Shown here: piece after piece, positions 1-7,800 of the stretch | Layout of the letters: each line of letters starts with the position of its first letter | Numbering within the stretch: position 1 is the first letter of the stretch | Virus record (IMG/VR): IMGVR_UViG_3300030107_001140 | Span: 1-41,227 of that record | From: a virus | Strand: one strand, 5' to 3' | DNA: 41,227 bases | Notes under the pieces: generated by a model | Seen by the model: the letters and a program-made list of their open reading frames with translations, nothing else | What the model was told of the DNA's origin: nothing | Databases searched by the model: none | Position numbers and translations under genes: made by a program

Positions 1-46
1 TCTTGAATGGGTTGACGCTGGTAACACCCCTGACCCTGCTTCTTAA
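1..46 (+). CDS. 3' fragment of the small 60-residue fibre-associated gene
   Basis: The first bases continue the reading frame of the complete gene at 40758-40940. The last 14 codons and the TAA stop (44-46) are present and identical to that copy. The stop is two bases before the ATG of the fibre-like gene at 49, the same spacing as at the right end. This fragment is the same gene cut by the contig end, not a second gene. Confidence 0.85.
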   Translation, partial: LEWVDAGNTPDPAS

Positions 47-333
47 TCATGGCACTAACAACTGTTAATTCAGATGGAATGAAGGATGACAGCATTAAGA
101 ATGCTGATATTAAATCTGATGCTGCAATAGCAACTTCAAAATTAAGTGGAGCGGTTACAGGTATTACTTCTCATGGCCTTGCAGCTTCTGCAACTACAGA
201 TACGACTAACGCTAGCAACATTAGTTCTGGAACAGTACCAACGGCAAGACTTGGGAGTGGAACAGGAAGCTCATCAAATTACTTAAGAGGTGATGGAAGT
301 TGGCAACCCCTTAGTGAATATGACGATACAAAG
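1..333. repeat. Left copy of 333-bp terminal near-repeat
   Basis: This matches 40895-41227 without gaps. I count 9 mismatches, at 78, 96, 108, 162, 183, 189, 192, 216 and 243. All lie at third codon positions of the fibre-like gene that starts at 49, and all are synonymous. The first 77 and last 90 bases are identical. It spans the end of a 60-residue gene and the start of the fibre-like gene. The simplest reading is the overlap of a circular or terminally redundant map assembled from two strain variants. A true terminal repeat would be expected to be identical. Confidence 0.95.
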
Positions 334-1632
334 CTAAGAAGAGATCTAAATGTGCTGGCCCTTCATACTGCAATAGATAACAACAAAGCAGCACATAATC
401 TAAACGATACTTTTATAGATCAATTTGAAGATGATTCAGGGCTAGGTACTCAAACTAACGTAGATAGAAATACAACAAATGAATGTATAAGTTCTGTCGT
501 AGATACAACTACATCGTTTACATTTGACACTGCTGGTACACATGGTGAGCCTCCTATCTGGGCTTATCACGATGAACAAACTGTAAGAACTTCAAGTGGT
601 GGTTGGACAAATGACACTGCAAATAGAAACAACAACTCAGCCGATAACAAGGGTTTTGCTGGGCCTAACTTTGCATTTGACTTAGCTGCTGACTTCACTT
701 CATATATATGGCAGATGAAAGATGCTAGTTCTGCTTATGTTCATAATGAAGGTAATACAGAAATGGGTGGTCTATTAATAAAGAACACCTCAGCAACAGT
801 AGGTAAGAATCCTACTTATGACGGTTCTTCTATCTTTAGAGCATCAGGTCATCATGACGGTGGTGATACTATTAGAGAATTTGCACCATCAGCTATAGAT
901 GCTGAAATAATTACTGCTGCATACGGTACTCATATAGATTCAGATAACTTTGGAGATATAAGTGGTATCAACAGAGGTTCTGAAACTATAAGTGTTGCTA
1001 GTAATACAAAAGGATATTGGATTGTTGATCGTTGGTCAACTACGGTTGGTGGTGTCCATGATGGTCAATCACATGGTACTGCTGCTATTTATACGAAATC
1101 AAATAATCAACTTGTGATGCATTTCTTGAATAGCGGTACAGGAAATATATGTACTGGATATACCTTAACACTTACTAATGTACCAACAGAAGGTAGGTTC
1201 CTCCATTTTGCTGGTAATAATCTAGTCGGACAAACAGACAGAGGTTATTCACTAAGAAATAACGGTGGAAATAGTTCTACAGGTTCAGTTATTACAACTA
1301 CAAGTAATGCAACAGGTACTCTAATAAGCACTGCAAGCACAGCATCATCTTCTAGAACTAAAGTCTCAGGGGTAATACTTTATAAAAATGCAGCAGGTAC
1401 AGCTACTCTTGGTACAGATTTAAAAATCTACTTTACTTGTAATGGAGGCACAAACTGGACTGAGGCAGCTAGCTACACAGCCGCTGCTGATTTTAGTACA
1501 GGTATTAAGACAGTTCATTTAGGTGAGACTACTTGTACGGCTGGAACAGATATTAGATACAAAGCTGAATGGGCAAACCAAGCCTCTGGATCTAAAGTAA
1601 CAGAACTACATTCAATTGCAGTGAACTACTAA
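49..1632 (+). CDS. Tail-fibre-like structural protein (527 aa)
   Basis: Probable virion appendage protein, likely part of the tail fibre or an adhesin, placed directly downstream of the main fibre gene when the map is closed. The N-terminal 90 residues have the low-complexity pattern common in phage fibres (SDAAIATSKLSG, GTVPTARLGSGTG, NYLRGDGSW). The middle is rich in Gly, Thr, Asn and Ser with few charged patches. The C-terminal 110 residues have the alternating pattern of a beta-sandwich. I remember similar C-termini in marine cyanophage tail proteins, which is memory and not a search. It starts two bases after the preceding stop and ends in TAATG, so its stop overlaps the start of the next gene by one base. 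Its first 95 codons are repeated, with synonymous changes, at the right end of the window. The receptor is unknown. Confidence 0.75.
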   Translation: MALTTVNSDGMKDDSIKNADIKSDAAIATSKLSGAVTGITSHGLAASATTDTTNASNISSGTVPTARLGSGTGSSSNYLRGDGSWQPLSEYDDTKLRRDLNVLALHTAIDNNKAAHNLNDTFIDQFEDDSGLGTQTNVDRNTTNECISSVVDTTTSFTFDTAGTHGEPPIWAYHDEQTVRTSSGGWTNDTANRNNNSADNKGFAGPNFAFDLAADFTSYIWQMKDASSAYVHNEGNTEMGGLLIKNTSATVGKNPTYDGSSIFRASGHHDGGDTIREFAPSAIDAEIITAAYGTHIDSDNFGDISGINRGSETISVASNTKGYWIVDRWSTTVGGVHDGQSHGTAAIYTKSNNQLVMHFLNSGTGNICTGYTLTLTNVPTEGRFLHFAGNNLVGQTDRGYSLRNNGGNSSTGSVITTTSNATGTLISTASTASSSRTKVSGVILYKNAAGTATLGTDLKIYFTCNGGTNWTEAASYTAAADFSTGIKTVHLGETTCTAGTDIRYKAEWANQASGSKVTELHSIAVNY

Positions 1633-1850
1633 TGAGAAAAATCATTGACGGAATTGCAATAGCTAGTGGCGTTGGTGTCCTAGCAATTGTTGGTGGCGGG
1701 GCGTATGGGTACTTCTGGTTCCAAGGGAACAAGGATGCCTTAATGGATAAAGCAATCCAGCAAGTAACTAAGTCGATTAAATTACCTAGTCTATCAAGTC
1801 CAGCACTACCAACAGGAGCCCCACCTTCATCGCCTACGTTTAGAAGATAG
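1632..1850 (+). CDS. Small single-span membrane protein, positional candidate for holin
   Basis: 72 residues. A hydrophobic, glycine-rich segment at about residues 6-30 should span the membrane once. A short Lys-rich amphipathic stretch and a Pro/Ser-rich tail follow. It is translationally coupled to the fibre-like gene through TAATG. In T7 the gene after the tail fibre is the class II holin 17.5 (about 67 residues, one transmembrane span), so position and size suggest a holin. No sequence motif proves it. The gene is the last of the rightward unit, and its final 11 bases overlap the end of the scaffold gene on the other strand. Confidence 0.7.
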   Translation: MRKIIDGIAIASGVGVLAIVGGGAYGYFWFQGNKDALMDKAIQQVTKSIKLPSLSSPALPTGAPPSSPTFRR

Positions 1851-2655
1851 AAGAGTTAGCAATTTTTCTTTCAACCATTTTTCTATAGGCAGGATCAGTT
1901 GCATACTTCTCATCTTGCATTGCTCTAGTTAACTGGTCATATGATTCAAACTTCTCTGTTGGAGTAGAAGGTGTCTTTCCTCCTATTAACTGAGGTTCAG
2001 TACCTGTAGCTTTAACATACTTACTATGTAATCCTTCAACTGCTAGCTTTACGACTTCAATATTTGGATTGTTAATACCAACAGTAAAGGCTTGTTTCTC
2101 TGAATCAGATAAAGTTTTACTAGCCCACTCAATCATATTTGCATAGCCAGTATCTCCACCATATTCTTGCTTAATGTCATAGATCTGTTGTTCTGTTACT
2201 GCACTCTTCTGTTGGATACCAGCAAGGTAAGACTCAACAACATCTCTTGTGAATCCTGCTTTGTTTAGTTCTTCAAAGTGTTGTTCACTTAGTGTTCCTT
2301 CTTTTTGGAAGTGTTCATTCATCTCAACATATTCAATACCTGCTTCTTCAAATCGTTCACCTATGTAGTCACCATAGATTTCTTTAGCTGACTGAGGTTT
2401 GTCTTCAGTTGATTCTTCTTTAGGAGCTTCTTCCTTACCACTTAGTTTCTGTTGTAGTTCTTCGTAAGCTTTCTCTAATGCTTCAGTTGAATCAAACTTA
2501 CCAGCTAGTTTTCTTTCTTCTTCTTGTGGTTGTTCAGTAGAAAGATCAGCAGGACTATCCTTTAGTTCTGTCTTATCTAACTGTTCTAATTGTTCTTTGT
2601 TCTCAGGAGATAGTGCTTCGACTTGATCTTCCTTGATAGTAATAGCTTCAGGCAT
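1840..2655 (-). CDS. Capsid assembly scaffold protein (T7 gp9 family)
   Basis: 271 residues against about 307 in T7. Scaffold proteins fill the procapsid interior, direct capsid protein assembly and leave before DNA packaging. The N-terminal 100 residues are very acidic (Glu-rich) and likely disordered or helical. The C-terminus carries the recognisable family ending, a short FESYDQLTRAM helix followed by DPAYRKMVERKIANS. That helix-turn-helix is the capsid-binding end in related phages. It is the last gene of the leftward unit, downstream of the portal as in T7, but the capsid gene that normally follows lies 17 kb away on the opposite strand. Its stop overlaps the convergent gene by 11 bases. 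Confidence 0.9.
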   Translation of the reverse strand: MPEAITIKEDQVEALSPENKEQLEQLDKTELKDSPADLSTEQPQEEERKLAGKFDSTEALEKAYEELQQKLSGKEEAPKEESTEDKPQSAKEIYGDYIGERFEEAGIEYVEMNEHFQKEGTLSEQHFEELNKAGFTRDVVESYLAGIQQKSAVTEQQIYDIKQEYGGDTGYANMIEWASKTLSDSEKQAFTVGINNPNIEVVKLAVEGLHSKYVKATGTEPQLIGGKTPSTPTEKFESYDQLTRAMQDEKYATDPAYRKMVERKIANSSIF

Positions 2656-2690
2656 AATAAAAAAAGGTTAGGTCTGTGTAGTTGGTGGGT

Positions 2691-2942
2691 TTAAGAGATA
2701 GTAATCTCTCCTGTTTCAGCATTCTTGCTGAGTTTTGGTTGATCTGATTTCTTCTTACCAGTCTTTTGAATAGTGGCTTCTTTAGGGACAGTGATTTCTT
2801 TTACGCCACTAGGCTGGGGGGGCTTCTCCGCTACCTGTGTTTCCACTGGGGAGTCCTTCACCTGCTGCGAAGCCGTCTGGGAGGACGTTGGGCTGGGTGC
2901 CTTCTTGGGCGGGGTCAATTCCTGCTGCGTATTGGGGGCCAT
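2691..2942 (-). CDS. Alternate-frame ORF at the portal 3' end (83 aa), separate gene or portal frameshift extension
   Basis: This ORF overlaps the last 134 bases of the portal gene in the +1 frame and continues about 118 bases past the portal stop. It ends 35 bases before the scaffold ATG. ATG at 2942 has an AAGG about 8 bases upstream; a GTG at 2951 is also in frame. The overlap is strikingly GC-rich (I count 84 of 130 for 2811-2940), unlike either side, as expected when two frames are constrained. The product is Pro/Ser/Gln-rich at first, then Lys/Glu/Thr-rich. A run of seven C (minus strand; G at 2816-2822) lies where the portal frame could slip +1 into this frame, giving a portal with about 40 extra residues. 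A homopolymer error of one base would look the same. Confidence 0.55.
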   Translation of the reverse strand: MAPNTQQELTPPKKAPSPTSSQTASQQVKDSPVETQVAEKPPQPSGVKEITVPKEATIQKTGKKKSDQPKLSKNAETGEITIS

Positions 2943-4575
2943 AGGGTGCACCTTCTGATGTGTAGTTTTTAACCGCTTGCGCTGCGGCTGGTGACTGCAT
3001 TAAAGCAGCCATTTGTTCTTGTTGCTGCTGCTGTTGCTGTTCTTGCAAAGCAGCTTGAGCTTCTTGTTGTAGTTGCTCAGATGTTTTGACTAAGTTAGTC
3101 GTATCTATTGAAGCACTAGCTGCTAGTCTTCGCAGTGCTTCATCCATATTTATATACTTCATCATTATCTCTGGGCCTAATGCTTGTTGTGCTGTAGTTA
3201 TAAAGTCAACAAGTTTATTTCTATCATCACCCCTACCAATAGCTTCAAGTCCAGTAACAGGTTTAGGATTAACCATTGCTTCTCCAGTCTTCTCACTCAT
3301 AGGCATACTTGGAATCTTCCTTTGCTTCTGCAAGATATACATCAACCTTCTAACTAAAGGTAGTTGTAGTTCCTGAGTCAGGATGGAATATAAACCACCA
3401 ATTGAAGTCTCAAGTTCTTGTGCCATATATCTAATCTCTTCTGCTGTTACTCTTTCACCTGCCCTTTGTACTGCTGTATTTAAAAGGAAAGCAAATGACA
3501 AACGTGATTCAATACGATCAATAGTATTAGAAGCTAGTTGTAAGTCATTTAATTTCCCTTGACTTTGCAAAACAGTTACATCATTAGCTGATCCCTGAAC
3601 TATCGCACCATTTGCAGCGTTACTAAGAGTCCGTGGTCGTGTAGTTCCATTGGGATTAACCATGAATAACACCTTGCTCATAGCTGCGCTTGCTTCAAGC
3701 ACACTTTGATAAAGAGATTCAAGTGCTGTTAAGTCTCCATACCACTGTTCTATATATGAGCGTCCGTATTCTTCTGTATCAATTCGCTCCCATCTCAACG
3801 CAATGAAAGGTGAACAATGAGCAGGACACATGCCTGATGTACCCTTTATTTGTTTGCCTTTTACTTCTTGATACCAGTAACATTTATCATTTTCATAATG
3901 TACACATGTATGTATCTTTACTGATTTTTTACTTGGACCTATTGATTCCTCGGTTGTTACATCATCAGGTAAGAATCCTTCAGGTAATGCTTCAGGATAT
4001 ACTTCTTCTTCAATAACAATCTCAGTAATAGATCCCATTGGATCACGTACTACACAGTATCTATCAAGATGTATAACTCTTATGCCTTCTGGGTTTACAT
4101 AGAGAAGAACATTACCTGCAACTATCAACTGTTTGAATGCTTCGTGCATTGAAGCACGTGCACTCATAGTCTCAAGCATTGTCATTACAGCTAGCTCTAC
4201 CTTTACCAAGGCAGTGTCTAGTTCTGTCTTCATCTTTGGATCTACGTCTTCACCATGCAAGAGAAGGGTGTCTATCTCTAGCTTAAAGAAGGGTGAGTTA
4301 GGAGGGAAAAGACTAAGCTCTAATTTTGTACTGAGATTCCCTAGACCACGTGCTCCTACTGATTGATAGGGTGTCTTTAATCTGCCATGATCTCCAAGGT
4401 GAGTCTCAGGTACAAGAGAAGGGATAGTTACTTTGCTGCAATCTCTAGCCCTTTGAAGATAAGGATCTCTAGTTGTGCAAAGTTGTTGATATCTAGCAGC
4501 GGCAGTACCACTACCTTTCTCTTCAACATATTTTTTTTCTACTGCATCAACATCAGTAGTTAGTGTTAGTTCCAT
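2809..4575 (-). CDS. Portal / head-to-tail connector (T7 gp8 family)
   Basis: 588 residues (T7 gp8 is about 536). The portal forms the dodecameric ring at one capsid vertex, the entry point for packaged DNA and the docking site of the tail. Family signatures are clear in the N-terminal 110 residues: Arg/Tyr-rich helix, RARDCSKVTIPSLVP, then TPYQSVGARGLGNLSTKL and LFPPNSPFFKL. The C-terminal 100 residues hold a Gln-rich stretch (about 510-530) and a Gly/Pro-rich tail not seen in the short T7 protein. The start immediately follows the stop of the gp7.3-like gene with no gap. The last codons include a C7 run and are overlapped by another ORF, so a minority extended form is possible. Confidence 0.93.
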   Translation of the reverse strand: MELTLTTDVDAVEKKYVEEKGSGTAAARYQQLCTTRDPYLQRARDCSKVTIPSLVPETHLGDHGRLKTPYQSVGARGLGNLSTKLELSLFPPNSPFFKLEIDTLLLHGEDVDPKMKTELDTALVKVELAVMTMLETMSARASMHEAFKQLIVAGNVLLYVNPEGIRVIHLDRYCVVRDPMGSITEIVIEEEVYPEALPEGFLPDDVTTEESIGPSKKSVKIHTCVHYENDKCYWYQEVKGKQIKGTSGMCPAHCSPFIALRWERIDTEEYGRSYIEQWYGDLTALESLYQSVLEASAAMSKVLFMVNPNGTTRPRTLSNAANGAIVQGSANDVTVLQSQGKLNDLQLASNTIDRIESRLSFAFLLNTAVQRAGERVTAEEIRYMAQELETSIGGLYSILTQELQLPLVRRLMYILQKQRKIPSMPMSEKTGEAMVNPKPVTGLEAIGRGDDRNKLVDFITTAQQALGPEIMMKYINMDEALRRLAASASIDTTNLVKTSEQLQQEAQAALQEQQQQQQQEQMAALMQSPAAAQAVKNYTSEGAPYGPQYAAGIDPAQEGTQPNVLPDGFAAGEGLPSGNTGSGEAPPA

Positions 4576-4899
4576 TTATGGGATGTTGAGGCCACTGCCT
4601 GATTCTAAGTCTGTTCTAAATTGTTTCCTCCCATATCCTTTCCTCCTTGCAAGAGGACTGGTAGGTGTGGCTGCTGATGATCCATCAGTTATTTCTAGTG
4701 CTGCCGCTGCTGATTGTGCTACTGGACTAGGTGCTGGTGCTGGTGGTGCTTCGGCTATACGCTTCTGTTCTTCATATCTTGCTTCTTGTTCACGCTTCTG
4801 TTCTTCATACTGACGTTTTTGTTCAGCCATTTGTTGACGCTGAAGTTCTAGCATTTCGGAGTTGTCATTGCCTCCGCCGCCGCCTCCTCCTCCACACAT
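4576..4899 (-). CDS. gp7.3-like small virion protein
   Basis: 107 residues. It opens with Met-Cys and eight glycines, followed by a Gln/Glu/Lys/Arg coiled-coil stretch at about 15-50, an Ala/Pro linker, and a C-terminus RKGYGRKQFRTDLESGSGLNIP. T7 gp7.3 (about 99 residues, a virion protein needed for adsorption) likewise ends in a basic segment followed by a Gly-rich 'GGGINI'-type end, and lies just upstream of the portal gene. Position and C-terminus support the same role, with moderate confidence because these proteins diverge quickly. AAGG lies about 9 bases before the ATG. Confidence 0.7.
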   Translation of the reverse strand: MCGGGGGGGGNDNSEMLELQRQQMAEQKRQYEEQKREQEARYEEQKRIAEAPPAPAPSPVAQSAAAALEITDGSSAATPTSPLARRKGYGRKQFRTDLESGSGLNIP

Positions 4900-4901
4900 A
4901 A

Positions 4902-5087
4902 CTAAATACCTTGATTGTTTTGGTCAGCATAGACGGATATGAGCATCCGCACTACACTACGTGCTCCTCCATAATGCCAGATATCTCTATCTTTTGCCTC
5001 TAAGTCAGGACATTTCTCTGGATATATTTCATCTAACTTTTTAATTAAAGCCTCCTCAATGGGAGGCCATAGATCTTCTTCATTCAT
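4902..5087 (-). CDS. Conserved small podovirus protein, unknown function
   Basis: From ATG 5087 the product has 61 residues; a GTG at 5114 would add nine. I prefer 5087 because GGGA lies 8 bases upstream and the overlap with the exonuclease gene then shrinks to 8 bases. The pattern WPPIEEALIKKLDEIYPEKCPD, then DRDIWHYGGARSVVRML, is one I have seen in small phage proteins placed between nuclease and portal genes. No catalytic motif is visible. It is acidic, probably helical and cytoplasmic. Confidence 0.7.
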   Translation of the reverse strand: MNEEDLWPPIEEALIKKLDEIYPEKCPDLEAKDRDIWHYGGARSVVRMLISVYADQNNQGI

Positions 5088-5820
5088 AAATTGGTTCCCA
5101 TAATTTAACTTCACCTGTTACATGATCGTACTCCCCATGACGCAAGATGCGTGTTAATTGGGCAGTCATAACAGCATCAGCATAAGTCCTCCCTTTCTTT
5201 TTGTACTCTTTTACTACCTTGTTCCACATATCTTTAGGTGATTCCAAGTCGCCTAATAATTTCTCAGCAGTCTTAGGGCCGAAGCCTGTTAGTCCCTTAA
5301 TATTATCAGTCTTATCACCTTGTAATACTTGTAACATCCAGTTTCTATCTGCTTTCTTTCTTGTTATAAATTCAAGATGATCTTTAGCTAGCAAGGTACA
5401 CGGTACACCTCGCATATCTTTATCAACAGAAACAATTATTGGATTATCATATTGTCCACCTGTAGCAAGTAACGACATAACATCATCACCTTCTAAGTTG
5501 GGGAAACTAATGGAGTGATAGTACTCAGCAACTTTCTCTATTACTTCTGGTAATCCTAAAGGTTTACGTTTACCTATCCTATTTGTTTTGTAGTCTTGAG
5601 ATACTCCATGCCTGAAGGTGGGATACTGACTGAAGCACATGATTACTCTGCCTGAGTCTTCAGCTATACCTTGGTACTGTTCAACTCTGTATTGAATGAG
5701 TTCATGTACTTCCTTCTCATCTAAGTGGAGAGTGTGTCGATCCTCATCCCATCGATAGTCATGCTCACATGCACAACAGGATGAATAGATAAGCCAGTCG
5801 GCATCAATTAATAAAGTCAT
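5080..5820 (-). CDS. 5'-3' exonuclease (T7 gp6 family, FEN-like)
   Basis: 246 residues (T7 gp6 is about 300). It should remove 5' ends and RNA primers and help degrade host DNA. Metal-binding acidic residues are in the expected order: D6 and D8 (LIDADWL), E110-G-D112-D113, and D133/D135 (SVDKD). A YKTNR segment at 77-81 matches the family's substrate-binding region. The helix-three-turn-helix DNA-binding motif is at about 168-186 (GDKTDNIKGLTGFGPKTA). It follows the primase-helicase gene with a 6-base gap. In T7 a DNA polymerase gene lies between these two; here there is none. Confidence 0.93.
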   Translation of the reverse strand: MTLLIDADWLIYSSCCACEHDYRWDEDRHTLHLDEKEVHELIQYRVEQYQGIAEDSGRVIMCFSQYPTFRHGVSQDYKTNRIGKRKPLGLPEVIEKVAEYYHSISFPNLEGDDVMSLLATGGQYDNPIIVSVDKDMRGVPCTLLAKDHLEFITRKKADRNWMLQVLQGDKTDNIKGLTGFGPKTAEKLLGDLESPKDMWNKVVKEYKKKGRTYADAVMTAQLTRILRHGEYDHVTGEVKLWEPIYE

Positions 5821-5826
5821 GGTGGG

Positions 5827-7467
5827 TTAGTTAAATAGTGGAGTGGATAGGCGGCCTGTTTGTTCTGAGTACAGAAGCTTATCGGCCTCACCTGTTGAAC
5901 CTGAGTGACGGTTCTTTAATACAGCAAGTTGCAGTTCGCTACGTTCAGCGGCATCACCTTGCTGATTCCTTGAAGCACTGATACATCCATCGCATAATTG
6001 AGCTAGTGAATGTGATCCCCTCAAATGGCTAAGCGAGACCTTGGTTCCCTCTTCATGGCCTCTACCCTCTGGTCTCTTCAAGTGGCTAACCAAGAAAAGC
6101 GTAATGCCCGTAGCCTCAACCATTTGCCTGAGCTTAGTGACAGTGATATCAAGACTTCTTCTCTCGTCAACGTTGTCGAGTCCACTGACAACAATGGTGA
6201 TGTGGTCAACAAAGACAACATCTACTCCTTCTACTTTCGCAAGGTACTGAATCTGTTGACACAACGTATCAGGATCCATTGAACCAAAGTGATCGTATAG
6301 ATGTAGTCGGTGTGTAGAACACAGACGATCAAAGGATTCTCTTAGTTCCTCCTCCTCTACTAGGGAGGAGTCAAGGTGTATAGGTTTGGATAGATCTACT
6401 GCAATGATCCCTTGCAATGAGCGTTGGATGCTTTCCTCTAGTGCTATGTATCCAACCTTCAGTCCTCTAGTTAGGAAGTGATGAGCTAACTCCCTACACA
6501 TACTGGACTTACCAGTACCACTACCTGCTGTAATCAGGTTCATCTCTGAACGTCTGATCCCTCGCATCATGTGGTTTAGTTTTGGCCACGGATAGGTGCA
6601 GATAGAGTCAGCACCCTTCTTGATTACTTCATCCCAACAGTCAGCACTATCCCTTATCCCTTCTGGTTTAACGGGGATAGCTTTCCAAAGTAGATCTCTA
6701 AGTTCTTCTCCCTTTCCTGCAAGGAGCATCTCATTTGCGTCCTTGAATTCTCGCAGTCGTGCAATAGCGACAGGTACTCCAGCCAAAACTTCTGTTGCTT
6801 TGATGGCAGCGTCATCACCTGCTTTATCGTTGTCGAAACAAAGGACTGTTCGTAGATGTCCTGCGAGCCATAGCTCATTCATTACTAAATATTTGCTAGC
6901 ACTTTGCGCACCTGATGGCAAGGAAACTACAGGAAACTTATTACCTTGAATTTGTGAGATACTCATCGCATCTATCTCGCCTTCTGCAACAACACAAAAG
7001 ACTTGACCTTGATTAGTCTGTCTCCATAAGTGTTGTCCCCATAGTTGGATCTTTGATATATCTCCTAACCATATGAACTTCTTATCTTTGAACCTGAGAT
7101 GCTGAGCTACATCTTTACCAGTGTGATCCTTGTATGTTGCAACCTGAACAGGACTACCGTTGTAGTCAGCTAGTCCATAGTCCCAAAACTTTGCAGTCTC
7201 TTGAGTGACTCCTCGTTTAGGTAAGGCTTTGTAAACTATCCGATCTTTAGGGATCAGTGGTTTAACTGCCTTCTCTTTCTTGAAGGGATTCATAATTGGT
7301 TTCTTAAATGTGTAAGGCGTGTAAGGTTTGGAGTCTTTTTTATTGGGTTGATATTTATACGGACAGCCAAAGCAATGAGCATGTCCATCGTCATACCAAA
7401 CGAGGTTGTCCTTGCTGCCACACTCAGGGCATGGACCCTTTCTCACGTATTTGCTTTTGCTTTTCAT
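5827..7467 (-). CDS. DNA primase-helicase (T7 gp4 family)
   Basis: 546 residues, close to T7 gp4A (566). An N-terminal zinc-binding domain (C13, C16, C32, C35) recognises primer sites. A TOPRIM primase domain follows (E162-G-E164, then D212 and D214 in FDNDKAGDD). The RecA-like helicase starts with Walker A GSGTGKS at 315-321, has Walker B VVFVDH with D421, a sensor His at 462 (SHLKRP), and the LRGSHSLAQLCD and SRNQQG motifs at about 482-505. A strong GGAGG lies 3 bases before the ATG. It should synthesise primers and unwind the fork. Because no phage DNA polymerase is present, it may have to work with a host enzyme. Confidence 0.96.
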   Translation of the reverse strand: MKSKSKYVRKGPCPECGSKDNLVWYDDGHAHCFGCPYKYQPNKKDSKPYTPYTFKKPIMNPFKKEKAVKPLIPKDRIVYKALPKRGVTQETAKFWDYGLADYNGSPVQVATYKDHTGKDVAQHLRFKDKKFIWLGDISKIQLWGQHLWRQTNQGQVFCVVAEGEIDAMSISQIQGNKFPVVSLPSGAQSASKYLVMNELWLAGHLRTVLCFDNDKAGDDAAIKATEVLAGVPVAIARLREFKDANEMLLAGKGEELRDLLWKAIPVKPEGIRDSADCWDEVIKKGADSICTYPWPKLNHMMRGIRRSEMNLITAGSGTGKSSMCRELAHHFLTRGLKVGYIALEESIQRSLQGIIAVDLSKPIHLDSSLVEEEELRESFDRLCSTHRLHLYDHFGSMDPDTLCQQIQYLAKVEGVDVVFVDHITIVVSGLDNVDERRSLDITVTKLRQMVEATGITLFLVSHLKRPEGRGHEEGTKVSLSHLRGSHSLAQLCDGCISASRNQQGDAAERSELQLAVLKNRHSGSTGEADKLLYSEQTGRLSTPLFN

Positions 7468-7546
7468 GTTCCTCCCAGTGTTGGATTAATAGACGCAACT
7501 CTTCTATACGCTTGGATGCGTTGTCGATGCGTTGTTGAGTGTTCAT
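7424..7546 (-). CDS. 40-residue coupled small protein, probable coiled coil
   Basis: A short ORF starting MNTQQRIDNASKRIEELRL. Its ATG overlaps the stop of the zinc-ribbon gene as ATGA, the same coupling used between other genes of this operon, and its last 44 bases overlap the start of the helicase gene. The product is charged and predicted helical with a heptad-like spacing of Ile and Leu. It fills the otherwise uncoding gap between 7467 and 7543. It may act as a peptide, or its translation may serve to bring ribosomes to the helicase Shine-Dalgarno sequence inside it. No homologue is recognised. Confidence 0.5.
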   Translation of the reverse strand: MNTQQRIDNASKRIEELRLLIQHWEEHEKQKQIREKGSMP

Positions 7547-7800
7547 CTAGGTGTTTGCCATGTATCTAGTTGGTCGATCATCCAGCCGTTGTACTTAGGG
7601 ATGATCTGTTTGCAACTGGTGCACTGAAGATCCGACCATGCCAAGTGATAGACCCTTTCAACGTGACCACATTCAGGACACTTGATGTTCTTCCCATCAC
7701 GACCAGCACGATCTTTCTTTTGAATCAGTGCATAGTCATCAACAAGAGTTTGCTTTCCATCTCTGATTGAGATGTGTTTACTGTGTGTTGTTGGTGTCAT
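7543..7800 (-). CDS. Small zinc-ribbon protein
   Basis: 85 residues from ATG 7800; an ATG at 7809 is equally possible and an upstream GTG (7884) would overlap the endonuclease gene more deeply. Two CxxC pairs (CPECG, then CTSC about 20 residues later) form a probable zinc ribbon, as in nucleic-acid-binding small proteins. It sits between endonuclease I and primase-helicase. T7 has its lysozyme 3.5 at this place, but this protein is not an amidase. It overlaps the endonuclease stop by 23 bases and the next ORF by 4. A role in transcription or DNA binding is inferred only from the fold. Confidence 0.75.
   Translation of the reverse strand: MTPTTHSKHISIRDGKQTLVDDYALIQKKDRAGRDGKNIKCPECGHVERVYHLAWSDLQCTSCKQIIPKYNGWMIDQLDTWQTPR

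Noticed and set aside
1-333. True identical direct terminal repeat of the virion genome
   Set aside because: The two copies differ at 9 sites, and genuine terminal repeats are kept identical by replication. The pattern fits strain variation at a contig overlap.
4583-4813. Plus-strand ORFs antisense to portal, gp7.3-like, helicase and ejection genes
   Set aside because: Shadows of real genes; no start signals and no protein-like composition.
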